Shown one piece after another: positions 8,205 through 17,366 of a stretch of 64,000 nt of DNA. The notes under the pieces are model-generated. The model was not told the DNA's origin, ran no database searches, and saw only the letters and a list, made by a program, of their open reading frames with translations. The translations under genes were made by a program, and so were the position numbers. The DNA comes from Paenibacillus profundus (GTDB lineage Bacteria; Bacillota; Bacilli; Paenibacillales; Paenibacillaceae), in the NCBI RefSeq assembly GCF_021369635.1, contig NZ_JAJNBZ010000007.1, forward strand, positions 124,001 to 188,000, given 5' to 3'. Each line of letters opens with the position of its first letter. Positions within the stretch are counted from its first letter, which is position 1.

Positions 8205-8609
8205 ATGGCTCGCAAAGGAATGTTAACGATTCCGCGTAAAACGATATATGATATCATATCTCATTCATCAGATCACCCGACCGCGTCGGACGTCATGGAT
8301 CGTCTCAAGGAACACGGACATAGCTTCGCCTATGCGACGGTATATAATTCTCTCCGGTACTTGACGAAGGAAGGTCTCATTCGCGAGTTGAAGCTGGAAG
8401 GTGACGCAAGCCGCTATGATGCGCGCACGGATGATCACCAGCATGTCGTGTGCGTCAAGTGCGGCCGGGTGGAGGAAGTATGCATCTCTAAGCCTAAGGA
8501 GTGGTTGGAGCGTATAGCTGAGGAGACAGGTTTCGCTATTACGGAAGAGGAGTTTCTATTTAAAGGAGTGTGTGCGGCGTGCAGCGATTCGAAGAAAACA
8601 GTCCAATAA
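8205..8609 (+). CDS. Fur family metalloregulator (PerR/Fur type)
   Basis: 134-residue Fur-family repressor. Seen: a winged helix around YATVYNSLRYLTKEGL; structural zinc Cys4 as CVKC (83, 86) and CAAC (123, 126); and regulatory-metal ligands aligning with B. subtilis PerR: His24 (H37), Asp72 (D85), His78 (H91), His80 (H93). The fifth ligand, Asp104 in PerR, aligns with Glu91 (five residues after the second Cys). In this family Asp at that position is linked to peroxide sensing and Glu to peroxide insensitivity. Context (trxB, glutaredoxin, peroxiredoxin downstream) points to a redox regulon. TGGAGG precedes the ATG. The next gene starts inside its 3' end. Confidence 0.9.
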   Translation: MARKGMLTIPRKTIYDIISHSSDHPTASDVMDRLKEHGHSFAYATVYNSLRYLTKEGLIRELKLEGDASRYDARTDDHQHVVCVKCGRVEEVCISKPKEWLERIAEETGFAITEEEFLFKGVCAACSDSKKTVQ

Positions 8610-9316
8610 ATGATAACGCAACAGGTTCTGCAACGAGCTTCGAAGAGGGGCAGTTCTGCGAGACGACGCGACGGGTCGTCATCGTCAGTCCGTTCCCGGC
8701 ATCCATTCGTTCACTGTTCGTCGCCCTCACCATCCGCTGTTATGATGTTCTGCTGTTCCATCAGGAACAAGATCCTGTCTTGCTATCGATGAACAGTGAC
8801 TTAATTATCGTCGATCGGACGCGGACCGTTCCTGCCGATAAGTCGGCTTCCATTCCCGGAAATCATCGTTCCATGCTCCTTCTGCACGGTGAAGGGGAGG
8901 ATTCAGATACGCAAGGAAAAGAGGTTCTGCTGTGGCCTTGCCCGATCGAAGCCGCCTTGGCCAAGATCGAGGAACTGGTAAGCTCGAATGATTCCCTGCA
9001 GCCGATGGAAGGCAATGACCAATTGCGGTTCAAGGATATAGTCGTTGACTTGAAGCGCATTATTGTACTAAAAGCAGGAATGAAAATCGAACTGACCCGA
9101 ACTGAATTCGATCTGCTCAAAGGGCTCTTGTTAAAAGGCGGCGGCGTGATGACCAGACAGGAAATTATGGAGTTTGTGTGGGGAGAAAATTATTTCGGAG
9201 GCAGCAACTCCGTCGACGTTCATATTAAAAGCTTGCGCCAGAAGCTGGGGGATGCCCCCAAAAATCCAAAGTATATCGTTACCGTAAGAGGGATCGGCTA
9301 TCGAATAGCTGATTAA
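8579..9316 (+). CDS. Orphan OmpR/PhoB-type regulator with a degenerate receiver
   Basis: About 245 residues. The C-terminal ~95 residues are a clear winged-helix OmpR domain (KIELTRTEFDLLKGLLLKGG, then GSNSVDVHIKSLRQKLGD and TVRGIGYRIAD). The N-terminal ~120 residues look like a receiver fold, but the acidic pair is replaced by SP (VVIVSPFP) and the switch Lys is absent (LLWPCPIEAAL). Only an Asp in LIIVDRT could match the phosphoacceptor, so phosphorylation-independent control is inferred. GTG 8579 has AAAGGAG ten bases upstream, and the gene overlaps the Fur-family gene by about 30 bases. No histidine kinase is adjacent. Confidence 0.8.
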   Translation: MQRFEENSPINDNATGSATSFEEGQFCETTRRVVIVSPFPASIRSLFVALTIRCYDVLLFHQEQDPVLLSMNSDLIIVDRTRTVPADKSASIPGNHRSMLLLHGEGEDSDTQGKEVLLWPCPIEAALAKIEELVSSNDSLQPMEGNDQLRFKDIVVDLKRIIVLKAGMKIELTRTEFDLLKGLLLKGGGVMTRQEIMEFVWGENYFGGSNSVDVHIKSLRQKLGDAPKNPKYIVTVRGIGYRIAD

Positions 9317-9321
9317 TCTTC

Positions 9322-9360
9322 ATGAACCCTTCATGTATTCTTCATGAAGGGTTCATTTTG
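9322..9360 (+). terminator. Rho-independent terminator after the orphan regulator
   Basis: ATGAACCCTTCATG pairs with CATGAAGGGTTCAT, followed by TTTTG. Confidence 0.8.
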
Positions 9361-9426
9361 TCTTCATCATACCTTCATGATGCAGCGTTGCACCGATGGT
9401 ATGATGTTTTTGTAAGCAAGATTTAT

Positions 9427-9514
9427 AGAGGTTGTTTAAAAAGCTCTTTTTGATCACGAAGTATATACCTTGAAGTAAATTCGACATCGAATCTTGCATT
9501 CACCCTTGAAGTCC
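9427..9514 (+). repeat. R1 repeat, copy B (full length)
   Basis: 88 bases, from AGAGGTTGTTTAAAAAG to CACCCTTGAAGTCC, the reverse complement of copy A. Together A and B flank a 2.7-kb block as inverted repeats. It lies about 60 bases upstream of trxB. Confidence 0.75.
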
Positions 9515-9522
9515 GGCTTATA

Positions 9523-9547
9523 TTTAGTTTAAGTTTAAATTTAAATT
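9523..9547 (+). promoter_or_regulatory. AT-rich candidate operator before trxB
   Basis: The block holds the perfect palindrome TTTAAATTTAAA, preceded by TTTAGTTTAAG. Its reverse complement shares TTTAAACT with the block at 8173. Possible Fur/PerR-type box; weak evidence. Confidence 0.3.
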
Positions 9548-9571
9548 GAGATAAATGATGGAGCTGATATC

Positions 9572-10498
9572 ATGTACAAAACAGTAATTGTCGGAACGGG
9601 ACCTGCTGGACTTACCGCAGCCATTTACTTGGCCCGTGCGAACTTGAAGCCTTTAATTATCGAAGGACCGGAACCAGGCGGCCAGTTGACCACGACTACT
9701 GAAGTCGAGAACTTCCCCGGCTTCCCTGATGGAATTATGGGGCCGGAATTAATGGACAATATGCGCAAGCAAGCGGAACGCTTTGGAGCTGAATTCCGTT
9801 CGGGCTGGGTGAGTCAAACGGATCTGTCTCAACGCCCGTTTACGTTGACGGTTGATGGACTCGGCGAGATCCAGACGGAGACGTTGATTGTATCGACAGG
9901 CGCATCCGCCAAATATCTCGGTATTCCCGGAGAGCGGGACAATGTCGGACGGGGTGTCAGCACATGTGCCACTTGTGACGGTTTCTTCTTCCGCAACAAG
10001 AAGATTATCGTCATCGGAGGAGGGGATTCGGCGATGGAGGAAGCTAATTTCCTGACACGCTTCGCCTCTGAGGTTGTTCTCGTCAACCGTCGCACTGAGC
10101 TGCGCGCTTCAAAAATTATGCAGGACCGCGCGCGCCAAAATGACAAAATTAGCTGGAGCTTGAACCGGACACCGCTTGAAGTAGTAGCAGGAGAACATGG
10201 CGTGACCGGTCTGAAGGTAAGAAACAACGATACCGGACAGGAAGAAATCATCGAGACGCAAGGCATCTTCGTGGCAATCGGCCATACACCGAACACGAAG
10301 TTCCTCGGCGGTCAGCTGACGACGGACGAGCACGGATATCTGCTGGTCAATCCAGGAACGACGGCAACGAACATTTCAGGTGTATTTGCCTGCGGGGACG
10401 TTCAGGATAACCGATATCGTCAGGCCATCAGCGCAGCCGGTACCGGGTGTATGGCGGCACTTGATTGTGAACGATTTCTGGAATCCGTTCATTCGTAA
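9572..10498 (+). CDS. trxB: Thioredoxin-disulfide reductase
   Basis: NADPH-dependent flavoenzyme that reduces thioredoxin, cytosolic. The 308 residues match the usual bacterial length. Seen: FAD-binding GTGPAGLTAAIYLARA, the redox pair CATC at 132-135 in STCATCDGFFF, NADPH-binding IGGGDSAMEEA, and the C-terminal FAD block GVFACGDVQDNRYRQAISAAG. GGAG precedes the ATG. It is followed after 62 bases by a glutaredoxin-like gene and then a peroxiredoxin, forming a coherent peroxide/disulfide reduction unit. Confidence 0.96.
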   Translation: MYKTVIVGTGPAGLTAAIYLARANLKPLIIEGPEPGGQLTTTTEVENFPGFPDGIMGPELMDNMRKQAERFGAEFRSGWVSQTDLSQRPFTLTVDGLGEIQTETLIVSTGASAKYLGIPGERDNVGRGVSTCATCDGFFFRNKKIIVIGGGDSAMEEANFLTRFASEVVLVNRRTELRASKIMQDRARQNDKISWSLNRTPLEVVAGEHGVTGLKVRNNDTGQEEIIETQGIFVAIGHTPNTKFLGGQLTTDEHGYLLVNPGTTATNISGVFACGDVQDNRYRQAISAAGTGCMAALDCERFLESVHS

Positions 10499-10560
10499 TG
10501 TACCCTTTTGATGAGGATAAATATTATAGGCTTAACGAAGCTAATAAAGGAGAGAAACCA

Positions 10561-10806
10561 ATGTCCAATAATAAAAAAGTAATCGTCTATTCCAGCACGC
10601 ATTGCCAATATTGCACGCAAGTTAAAAAATTCCTCAACGAAAAAGGCGTCGAATTCGAAGAACGGAATATCGACAAGGATGAAACGTATGCCGAGGAATT
10701 GTGGAATACCGGGATGAGATCCGTACCGGTCACTGTCATCGGTGACGCAAACATTCTTGGTTTCAACCAAATCCAATTGAACAAAGCTCTGGCAGAACGC
10801 CAATAA
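10561..10806 (+). CDS. Glutaredoxin family protein
   Basis: 81 residues with a thioredoxin fold: VIVYSSTHCQYCTQVKKFL carries a CxxC active site (CQYC), followed by MRSVPVTVIGD with the cis-Pro and GFNQIQLNKAL. It is NrdH/Grx-like, giving electrons to a reductase or peroxidase. The frame is open upstream to 10498, but AAAGGAG before ATG 10561 fixes the start. It sits between trxB and the peroxiredoxin gene and is probably co-transcribed; a role in reducing the peroxiredoxin is inferred. Confidence 0.9.
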   Translation: MSNNKKVIVYSSTHCQYCTQVKKFLNEKGVEFEERNIDKDETYAEELWNTGMRSVPVTVIGDANILGFNQIQLNKALAERQ

Positions 10807-10842
10807 AAATACGAAAATACGAAACGTAAGAGGAGATATCAA

Positions 10843-11433
10843 ATGATGCAACCAACATCCATGACAGCAGCTACGACAATGACGACCGACTATCCGTTTG
10901 CCAAAGTAGGCCTTCCTGCGCCTTCCTTCAACCTGCTCTCGACGAAGAATATCGAGACGCTCGAAGAGCGTATTTCTTTGGAGGATTATCGCGGGAAATG
11001 GCTCGTGTTCTTCTTCTGGCCGTTCGACTTCACGTATGTATGCCCAACCGAAATCGTTGCCTTCAGCGACAGCTACGAGGAGTTCAAACAGCTTGACTGT
11101 GAGATTCTCGGCGCCTCCGTCGACAGCATTCATACTCACCGGGCATGGATTCAAACGCCGCGCGACCACAACGGCATCGGTCCGATCAACTATCAGATGG
11201 TATCTGACTTCACAAAAGAGGTTGCTCATAACTATGGCATTCTCGATGAAGAGACGGCAGCTGCGCATCGCGGCTTGTTCATCATCGATCCGGAAGGAAT
11301 CCTTCGTTACCAAGTGGTGACAGATATGAACGTGGGCCGCAGCGTCGACGAAACGCTGCGCATTTTGCAGGCGCTCCAAGCGGGAGGTCTGTGTCCTGCG
11401 AACTGGAGACCCGGCCAGAAGACATTAGGCTGA
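10843..11433 (+). CDS. 2-Cys peroxiredoxin (AhpC/TSA family)
   Basis: 196-residue peroxidase reducing H2O2, organic peroxides or peroxynitrite. The peroxidatic Cys67 lies in FDFTYVCPTE and the resolving Cys184 in GGLCPANW, the typical 2-Cys arrangement. The central block GASVDSIHTHRAW and RGLFIIDPEGILRY are standard. The N-terminus is a few residues longer than usual (MMQPTSMTAATTMTTDYPFA). GAGGAG precedes the ATG. No ahpF lies nearby; the adjacent trxB and glutaredoxin are the likely reductant supply. Confidence 0.93.
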   Translation: MMQPTSMTAATTMTTDYPFAKVGLPAPSFNLLSTKNIETLEERISLEDYRGKWLVFFFWPFDFTYVCPTEIVAFSDSYEEFKQLDCEILGASVDSIHTHRAWIQTPRDHNGIGPINYQMVSDFTKEVAHNYGILDEETAAAHRGLFIIDPEGILRYQVVTDMNVGRSVDETLRILQALQAGGLCPANWRPGQKTLG

Positions 11434-11453
11434 GGCACATGCGCAATCATGGG

Positions 11454-11484
11454 AAATCCGCTCCTCCGAGCGGATTTCTTTTCA
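11454..11484 (+). terminator. Terminator of the redox operon
   Basis: AAATCCGCTC, a four-base loop, then GAGCGGATTT and CTTTTC. A compact, strong stem. Confidence 0.85.
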
Positions 11485-11493
11485 TACGATTAT

Positions 11494-11543
11494 TTCACTT
11501 CATAATAATACGAGTTCAAAAAGGTCACTATTTGAACAACCTC
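11494..11543 (-). repeat. R1 repeat, copy C (partial)
   Basis: On the minus strand GAGGTTGTTCAAATAG, a short gap, CTTTTTGAAC, then a degenerate right part. It keeps the core hairpin of R1 and lies 23 bases upstream of zwf. Confidence 0.55.
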
Positions 11544-11566
11544 GACAACAGGCAGGAGGGTTTTGA

Positions 11567-13111
11567 ATGAACGCAGCAACCTTTGTACTATTTGGAGCTA
11601 CTGGAGATTTGGCACAGCGCAAAATCTATCCGGCCCTCTTTAACTTATATATAGATCGTAAATTGTCCCCATCGTTTTCCGTCATTGGTCTTGGAAGAAC
11701 AGAATGGACAGAGTCCGATTTTCGCAGCCGTGTGGAACAATCGATCCGGACATTTTCCAGACGGCCGGCAGTGAATGAGGCCGAGCTGAACGCTTTCTTG
11801 GATCTGTTCCGATATTGCCGGCTGAACGTGGCGGTTCCGGAAGATTACGAGCAGCTTCTCGAGCTGGTGCGCAAGCGCGAGCAACAGCTTAGCATTCCCG
11901 AGAACCGCATCTTCTATCTGTCAGTCGCTCCGGAATTGTTCGAGACGATTGCGCGGAACATCCAGGAAAGTGGCTTGGGCAGCGTGTCTGGATGGAAGCG
12001 TCTCTTGATCGAGAAGCCGTTCGGCAGAGATTTGCAATCGGCCCGCGCCTTGAACGAGCAGTTAAGCAGCGTATTCGCCGAAGAGGAAGTGTTCCGCATC
12101 GACCACTATCTCGGCAAGCCAATGATTCAGAACCTGCAAATGTTGGAATACACGAACCCGATCTTGCAGGCGTTATGGAAAAACCAATACGTCGCCAATG
12201 TGCAAATCACGGCGAGCGAAACGGTTGGCGTCGAGGAGCGCGCAGCTTACTATGACAAGGCCGGCGCAATTCGCGATATGTTCCAGAACCATATGCTGCA
12301 AGTGCTGACGATGTTCGCCATGCAGCTCCCGAGACACAGCACGGCCGAGGACGTCGCCGACAAGAAGAGATCGGTGTTGGCCTCGCTGCGGCAGTTCCAC
12401 AAGGAAGAAGTTATCCATCATGTAATCCGCGGCCAATATACGTCAGGATACATCGATGGCAAGCCTGTTGCAGGGTACACCGAAGAGCCCGGTATCGGAG
12501 CAGCATCTAACAATGATACGTTCATTGCCGCAAGACTGTGGATTGACAATTACTTCTGGAGCGAGGTTCCATTCTATATTCGAACAGGGAAGCGGATGGC
12601 GGAGAAATCGACCCGCATCGTCATCGAATTCAAAGATCCGCTCGATAAATATAGCCGGACAAATGAGCCGACCACTCCGAATCTGCTGATCATCGATATC
12701 GGCCCGAACGAGGGGATCTCCTTCCAGCTGAATGTGAAAGATGCAAACAACGATTTAAAGACAGAACCGATCCGCGTTCATTATGCCGCCGATCAGGACG
12801 ATGTCCCTGAAGCGTATGAGAACCTAATCCATAATGCGCTTGTGGGTGATCCAACATTTTTTGCCCGTTGGGATGAAGTGGAGCTGTCCTGGAAATGGGT
12901 GCAGCCGATTCTAGAGGCGTTCGAAGATAAGGCCAACAATTTTGTGCCTCTTCACTTGTATGAAGCAGGCAGCGATGGTCCTGAGGCGTCCCGGGGCCTT
13001 CTGGAAGAAGACGGCTTTCATTGGTGGCCTGCTCTCGATTCAGATGCAGCAACGGTATCACATATCGTCAACAAAAAAGGAGAAGAGTGCAAATATGAAC
13101 CCGTCCGTTGA
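11567..13111 (+). CDS. zwf: Glucose-6-phosphate dehydrogenase
   Basis: Oxidises glucose-6-phosphate to 6-phosphogluconolactone with NADP+, the entry to the oxidative pentose phosphate pathway. The 514 residues match the family length. Seen: N-terminal Rossmann [31 protein letters not shown], the substrate/catalytic block RIDHYLGKP, and [21 protein letters not shown] precedes the ATG. Its last 17 bases overlap the tkt start, so translation is coupled. It lies behind the redox operon, which fits NADPH supply for TrxB (inference). Confidence 0.96.
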   Translation: MNAATFVLFGATGDLAQRKIYPALFNLYIDRKLSPSFSVIGLGRTEWTESDFRSRVEQSIRTFSRRPAVNEAELNAFLDLFRYCRLNVAVPEDYEQLLELVRKREQQLSIPENRIFYLSVAPELFETIARNIQESGLGSVSGWKRLLIEKPFGRDLQSARALNEQLSSVFAEEEVFRIDHYLGKPMIQNLQMLEYTNPILQALWKNQYVANVQITASETVGVEERAAYYDKAGAIRDMFQNHMLQVLTMFAMQLPRHSTAEDVADKKRSVLASLRQFHKEEVIHHVIRGQYTSGYIDGKPVAGYTEEPGIGAASNNDTFIAARLWIDNYFWSEVPFYIRTGKRMAEKSTRIVIEFKDPLDKYSRTNEPTTPNLLIIDIGPNEGISFQLNVKDANNDLKTEPIRVHYAADQDDVPEAYENLIHNALVGDPTFFARWDEVELSWKWVQPILEAFEDKANNFVPLHLYEAGSDGPEASRGLLEEDGFHWWPALDSDAATVSHIVNKKGEECKYEPVR

Positions 13112-15089
13112 GCAATTAAGCGTTACTACAATTCGAACGTTGTCCATCGATGCGGTGAACCGGGCCAATTCCGGTCATCCCGGCTTGCCGATGGGAGCCG
13201 CGCCGATGGCGTACGCTCTCTGGGCTAACCATTTGCAGCACAATCCTGCCAATTCGGGCTGGTTCAATCGCGATCGGTTCGTCTTGTCAGCGGGTCACGG
13301 TTCCAGTCTGCTGTACAGCCTGCTGCACTTGTTCGGCTATCAAGTTACGCTGGATGACCTGAAGCAATTCCGGAAGCTGCATAGCAGAACACCGGGCCAT
13401 CCCGAAGTCGGACATACGGATGGCGTTGAAGCGACGACCGGTCCGCTTGGGCAAGGCATCTCCTCCGCGGTTGGCATGGCAATGGCAGAGGCGCATCTGG
13501 CTGCAAAGTTCAATCGCGAAGGCTTTCCGGTTATCGACCACTATACTTATGCGCTGGCAGGAGACGGTGACCTTATGGAAGGGGTATCGTACGAGGCGAT
13601 GTCGATGGCCGGTCATATGAAGCTCGGCAAGTTGATTGTTCTGTATGATTCCAATGACATTTCGCTGGACGGAACATTGAACCTTTCATTCTCGGAAAAT
13701 ATAGAAAAACGGATGGAGTCTGCAAACTGGCACTATATCCGGATCGAGGACGGCAATGATGCGGCTGCGATTACGGAGGCGATTGCAGCGGCCAAGAAGC
13801 ATACGGCTCAGCCGACATTGATCGAAATCCGCACGATTATCGGATATGGCAGCCCGAAGGTCGCCGGAACGAACAAAGCGCACGGCAATCCGCTCGGCGC
13901 TGAGGAAGCACAAGCGACCAAGGCTGCATACGGCTGGCAATACGAAGAAGACTTCTTCGTGCCGGACGAGGTTAAGGCCCATTTCGAAGTGAAGCAGCGA
14001 GCAGGTGCGGAGAAGGAAGCGGCATGGCAGCAATTGATGGCTTCCTATAAAGTGGAACATCCCGCCTTGCACGATGAATTGGAGAATGCCATCGCTGGTA
14101 AGGCAGGAATCGCTCCGCAGCACATTTTGACCTTTGAACCGGGGACAATGGTATCCACCCGTGTCGCAAGCGGGGAAGCGATCAATCATTACGTATCGAT
14201 CGTGCCATCCCTATTCGGGGGAAGCGCGGATCTGTCTCATTCTACCATGACAGACATTCGCGAGGAGCAGAAGTTCGCGGTTGAATCGTACGCAGGCCGC
14301 AATGTTTACTTCGGAGTCCGGGAGCATGCCATGGGAGCGGCCGCCAACGGTCTCGCGCTGCACGGCGGCGTGAAGCCGTTCGTGAGCACATTTTTCGTCT
14401 TCAACGATTATTTGCGCCCGTCTATCCGTCTGGCGGCGTTGCAGAAGCTGCCAGTCGTGTACGTGTTCACGCATGATTCCATCGCCGTCGGCGAGGACGG
14501 GCCTACGCACGAGCCGATCGAGCAGTTGGCTGCTCTGCGCGCTATCCCGGGGCTGACGGTCATTCGCCCAAGCGATGCGAACGAGACGGCTAGCGCTTGG
14601 GCATATGCGTTGCAGCAAATGGACGGTCCGGTTGCACTCGTATTGAGCCGCCAGAACTTGCCGGTGCTTGAAGCTACGACCGCGAATGTGAATGCCCTGG
14701 CCAAAGGCGCTTACGTCTTAGCCGAGACGAATGACAATCCAGAGCTTATTCTTATCGGGACAGGTTCCGAGGTGGCCATTGCGGTGCAGACGAAGGCCGA
14801 ACTGGAGCGCGAAGGTGTCTCCGTCCGCGTCGTGGCCATGCCGAGCTGGGAATTGTTTGAACGCCAATCCGCTGACTATAAGCAAACGGTGCTGCCTCCA
14901 TCCGTGACAGCACGGATAGCGATGGAAGCCGGTATTTCGATGGGATGGGAAAGATATGCAGGCTCACAGGGCAACGTGCTCTCGATCGACACGTTCGGCG
15001 CTTCCGGACCGGGACATGAAGTGATGGAGCATTTTGGATTCACGGTCGAGAACGCCGTACGCATCGCGAAGCAGCTTTTGAACGTTTGA
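13095..15089 (+). CDS. tkt: Transketolase
   Basis: Thiamine-diphosphate enzyme moving two-carbon units in the non-oxidative pentose phosphate pathway; 664 residues, normal length. Seen: substrate-binding [20 protein letters not shown], the ThDP-binding GDGDLMEG block with a distal Asn in [28 protein letters not shown], and the second domain [20 protein letters not shown]. The ATG at 13095 lies inside the end of zwf with AAGGAG just upstream. An in-frame start further upstream is rejected because it would overlap zwf by 170 bases. Downstream lies a gnd remnant. Confidence 0.96.
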   Translation: MNPSVEQLSVTTIRTLSIDAVNRANSGHPGLPMGAAPMAYALWANHLQHNPANSGWFNRDRFVLSAGHGSSLLYSLLHLFGYQVTLDDLKQFRKLHSRTPGHPEVGHTDGVEATTGPLGQGISSAVGMAMAEAHLAAKFNREGFPVIDHYTYALAGDGDLMEGVSYEAMSMAGHMKLGKLIVLYDSNDISLDGTLNLSFSENIEKRMESANWHYIRIEDGNDAAAITEAIAAAKKHTAQPTLIEIRTIIGYGSPKVAGTNKAHGNPLGAEEAQATKAAYGWQYEEDFFVPDEVKAHFEVKQRAGAEKEAAWQQLMASYKVEHPALHDELENAIAGKAGIAPQHILTFEPGTMVSTRVASGEAINHYVSIVPSLFGGSADLSHSTMTDIREEQKFAVESYAGRNVYFGVREHAMGAAANGLALHGGVKPFVSTFFVFNDYLRPSIRLAALQKLPVVYVFTHDSIAVGEDGPTHEPIEQLAALRAIPGLTVIRPSDANETASAWAYALQQMDGPVALVLSRQNLPVLEATTANVNALAKGAYVLAETNDNPELILIGTGSEVAIAVQTKAELEREGVSVRVVAMPSWELFERQSADYKQTVLPPSVTARIAMEAGISMGWERYAGSQGNVLSIDTFGASGPGHEVMEHFGFTVENAVRIAKQLLNV

Positions 15090-15165
15090 AAGTCCGAAAT
15101 ATACGACATGCTAACATGCAGAAAGGCTATAACCTGCTACGCATCATCCTTGAAGTCAATGCATC

Positions 15166-15234
15166 ATGAGAGTCGGGTTAATCGATTTAGGTAAAATGGG
15201 ACTCAATCTGGGTCAAAATGTATTGGAACGATAG
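15166..15234 (+). pseudogene. 6-phosphogluconate dehydrogenase remnant (first 22 codons)
   Basis: A 22-codon frame reads MRVGLIDLGKMGLNLGQNVL and ends in TAG at 15232-15234. This is the N-terminal dinucleotide-binding segment of NAD-type 6-phosphogluconate dehydrogenase (YqeC/GndA group), except Asp where the motif usually has Gly (GLIDLG). About 280 residues are missing. A complete terminator follows 22 bases later, so an internal deletion that kept both ends of the gene is the simplest reading. Confidence 0.7.
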
Positions 15235-15256
15235 ATTTCGGAATGGATTAACAAAT

Positions 15257-15295
15257 ACACCACTTTCCCGTAAATGGGAGGTGGTGTTTGTTATT
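15257..15295 (+). terminator. Terminator of the zwf-tkt-(gnd) operon
   Basis: ACACCACTTTCCC pairs with GGGAGGTGGTGT, followed by TTGTTATT. Confidence 0.8.
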
Positions 15296-15405
15296 ATTCG
15301 CTTGAATCATGCGGCATATTGCAGCAAAAGGAATGTTCATGACGGGATTCGGCATACAATCTGATGACCCTTAGTGGCGGTCAGAGAAAGGAGGAGGAAT
15401 TCGGT

Positions 15406-17211
15406 ATGAGCGTCAATCACACTGATTACTTGCACGAAATAACCGGCTCACTCCCACCCGGAGCAGAAATTGCACTATTGCCGAATAACCGACCGGCATA
15501 TATCGTTGCTGATGTAGACGGAGACGGCCAGAATGAGATCGTCGCCGTATATAAAGACCAAGAACAATTATATGTCACGATATTGAAGAAATCTGACGGC
15601 ACTTGGAGAAGGTCGGCGGTCATAAAGGGGAATGGTTATAACGTAACGAACTTGTTGGCGGCGCCGGTTACAGGAAGTAATGCCCATAATATTATCATGG
15701 GGTGGCAGATTGGAAGCATATGGTCGGAATTGGATGGGTTGCAATGGACGCCACACGGTTTTCAACACCTGTTTCCTAAGGGAATCTATTTCAGCAAGCT
15801 CGAGGTCGAAGATATGCCTGGCAAGCACGGAAAGGACGGAAAAGCTGAAATCGCGTTATGGGAACATGATACAGGAGATGCGTATACAGTTGAAATTTAC
15901 CGTTGGAGCCCGGCAGGACTGATTCCGGCTAAGGATGTATACCCTTATTACTTCAGACGGGTAGCAGCTTATTACGAAACATTAGTGAAGGAGCATCCAA
16001 GCTTCTCATTTTATTGGTACTATCTTGCCGACGCGCAGGCCAAGGCAGGCATGCCAAATTTAGCGTTGAAATCGATTGAGCATGCGCTCAGTCTTCCTCA
16101 TCCTTATCCATCCAAAGAGAAGTTGCTTCAGCTGAAGCAGGAGCTTGAGCATACTCAATCGAAGCCCAAGGCCGATGCCAAAGGCATTAACAGCCTGATA
16201 CTCGATATGAAGCATGGAGACGTGAACGGAGATAGGGTGCCGGATCGGGTCTTTTTGACGGGAAACAAACCTTTCGGAGCAGGAAGTCCATTTTTCGATA
16301 ATATTGACCTATTCGTGCAAGACGGCCATACCAAAAACATTACAAAAATCCCTCTTGCCGCAAATGCCGGATACAATCCGACGATATTTTTAGGGGATTT
16401 TACCGGTGATAAAGTGGACGACATTTTTATTGTAATCGATGCTGGAGGAAGCGGCGGCATCATATACGCTAATCTATATTCCTTTAAGAATGATCATTTT
16501 CAACGTATATTTGATTCTGAAATCTACAACAAAACGAAAGAGAACTACGATGTCGTATATAAAGACAACTTCAAAGTGGATGTCATCAATCGTCAGATGA
16601 GCACCAAGTATACAATTGATATCGCGTATAAAGGTGCCGATTATTTGGCATCCATTTATGATCAAAATGGAAAACTGATAAAGCCAATGACAGGAGAAGT
16701 AGGTAATGTAGGCGGGCTGTATCCGATTGATTACGAACGAAACGGTACTTACGATTTGACTGCCGCTCAAAACATTATTGGTCAGTATGAAGCAGATCGG
16801 TTGGGAATACTCGAGACCGTCCTGCATTGGAATGGAACGAGCTTTACCCCGATTAGACAGTTCGTTCAAATATATGGAGCAGAGCTGCAAGCCGGCGAGA
16901 AGCAAGCCCCCCTTGGAAATGAAGCATTCCGCATCCTAATGATCCACAAAATAAGCCCCGGCCATTATGTCGTGAAAGGCGAAGCCCGAGTATATGAGGG
17001 GACCGTACAATTTGAAGTTATGGAAAATTCGAAGGCGATTATTAAGTCATTTACTACTGCAAGTGCTGGAGGTCCAGACTGGGGCAAGTTTGAAATACAG
17101 ATCAACTTTGAAGAAAAACCGCAATCATCGGTAGCGCTCATTCTGTATGAAGAGAATCCGTCGGAGGAAGGCCCGAAACAGTTACATAAGCTTATGGTGC
17201 CTTTACATTAA
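15406..17211 (+). CDS. FG-GAP/VCBS repeat protein with C-terminal Gmad2-like domain
   Basis: 601 residues. Calcium-binding-like FG-GAP/VCBS motifs appear as DVDGDGQNEIVAVY near residue 35, DVNGDRVPDRVFL near 280 and GDFTGDKVDDIFIV near 335. A short helical TPR-like stretch (LADAQAKAGMPNLALKSIEH) lies between them. The last ~85 residues (VVKGEARVYEGTVQFEVMEN) match the Gmad2 immunoglobulin-like domain known from spore germination and surface proteins. No signal peptide is seen, so export is uncertain unless it is spore-associated. AGGAGGA precedes ATG 15406. Function unknown; a spore or envelope role is inferred. Confidence 0.75.
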   Translation: MSVNHTDYLHEITGSLPPGAEIALLPNNRPAYIVADVDGDGQNEIVAVYKDQEQLYVTILKKSDGTWRRSAVIKGNGYNVTNLLAAPVTGSNAHNIIMGWQIGSIWSELDGLQWTPHGFQHLFPKGIYFSKLEVEDMPGKHGKDGKAEIALWEHDTGDAYTVEIYRWSPAGLIPAKDVYPYYFRRVAAYYETLVKEHPSFSFYWYYLADAQAKAGMPNLALKSIEHALSLPHPYPSKEKLLQLKQELEHTQSKPKADAKGINSLILDMKHGDVNGDRVPDRVFLTGNKPFGAGSPFFDNIDLFVQDGHTKNITKIPLAANAGYNPTIFLGDFTGDKVDDIFIVIDAGGSGGIIYANLYSFKNDHFQRIFDSEIYNKTKENYDVVYKDNFKVDVINRQMSTKYTIDIAYKGADYLASIYDQNGKLIKPMTGEVGNVGGLYPIDYERNGTYDLTAAQNIIGQYEADRLGILETVLHWNGTSFTPIRQFVQIYGAELQAGEKQAPLGNEAFRILMIHKISPGHYVVKGEARVYEGTVQFEVMENSKAIIKSFTTASAGGPDWGKFEIQINFEEKPQSSVALILYEENPSEEGPKQLHKLMVPLH

Positions 17212-17229
17212 TGATTGAAGTATTGTCAT

Positions 17230-17262
17230 AACCAATCGAGCCTTGTGTTCGGTTGGTTTTTT
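17230..17262 (+). terminator. Rho-independent terminator after the Gmad2 gene
   Basis: AACCAATCGA pairs with TCGGTTGGTT (one wobble) and runs into TTTTTT. Confidence 0.8.
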
Positions 17263-17278
17263 GGCTTGGTCGCAGTAG

Positions 17279-17311
17279 CCCAACATCCAATGGATGAGAC
17301 AAGGAGGGGCG
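17279..17311 (+). repeat. R2 repeat tail (fragment)
   Basis: CATCCAATGGATGAGACAAG followed by GAGG matches only the last ~30 bases of R2 (compare 26670-26705). The hairpin modules are absent. Confidence 0.4.
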
Positions 17312-17366
17312 ATAAAGGTGCGGCTCTGTTACAATGAAAATGTTGAACATGAGGGAGGCTCGTATT

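Noticed and set aside
7753-8226. 157-codon and 93-codon frames across R2 copy 1
   Set aside because: They follow the repeat rather than any protein pattern; copies 2 and 3 of R2 do not keep these frames open.
6629-9514. Composite transposon bounded by the R1 copies
   Set aside because: No transposase, no target-site duplication visible, and other R1 copies are single and leader-located.
10489-11379. 296-codon minus-strand frame
   Set aside because: Lies entirely antisense to the glutaredoxin and peroxiredoxin genes, whose motifs are certain; a shadow of their codon bias.
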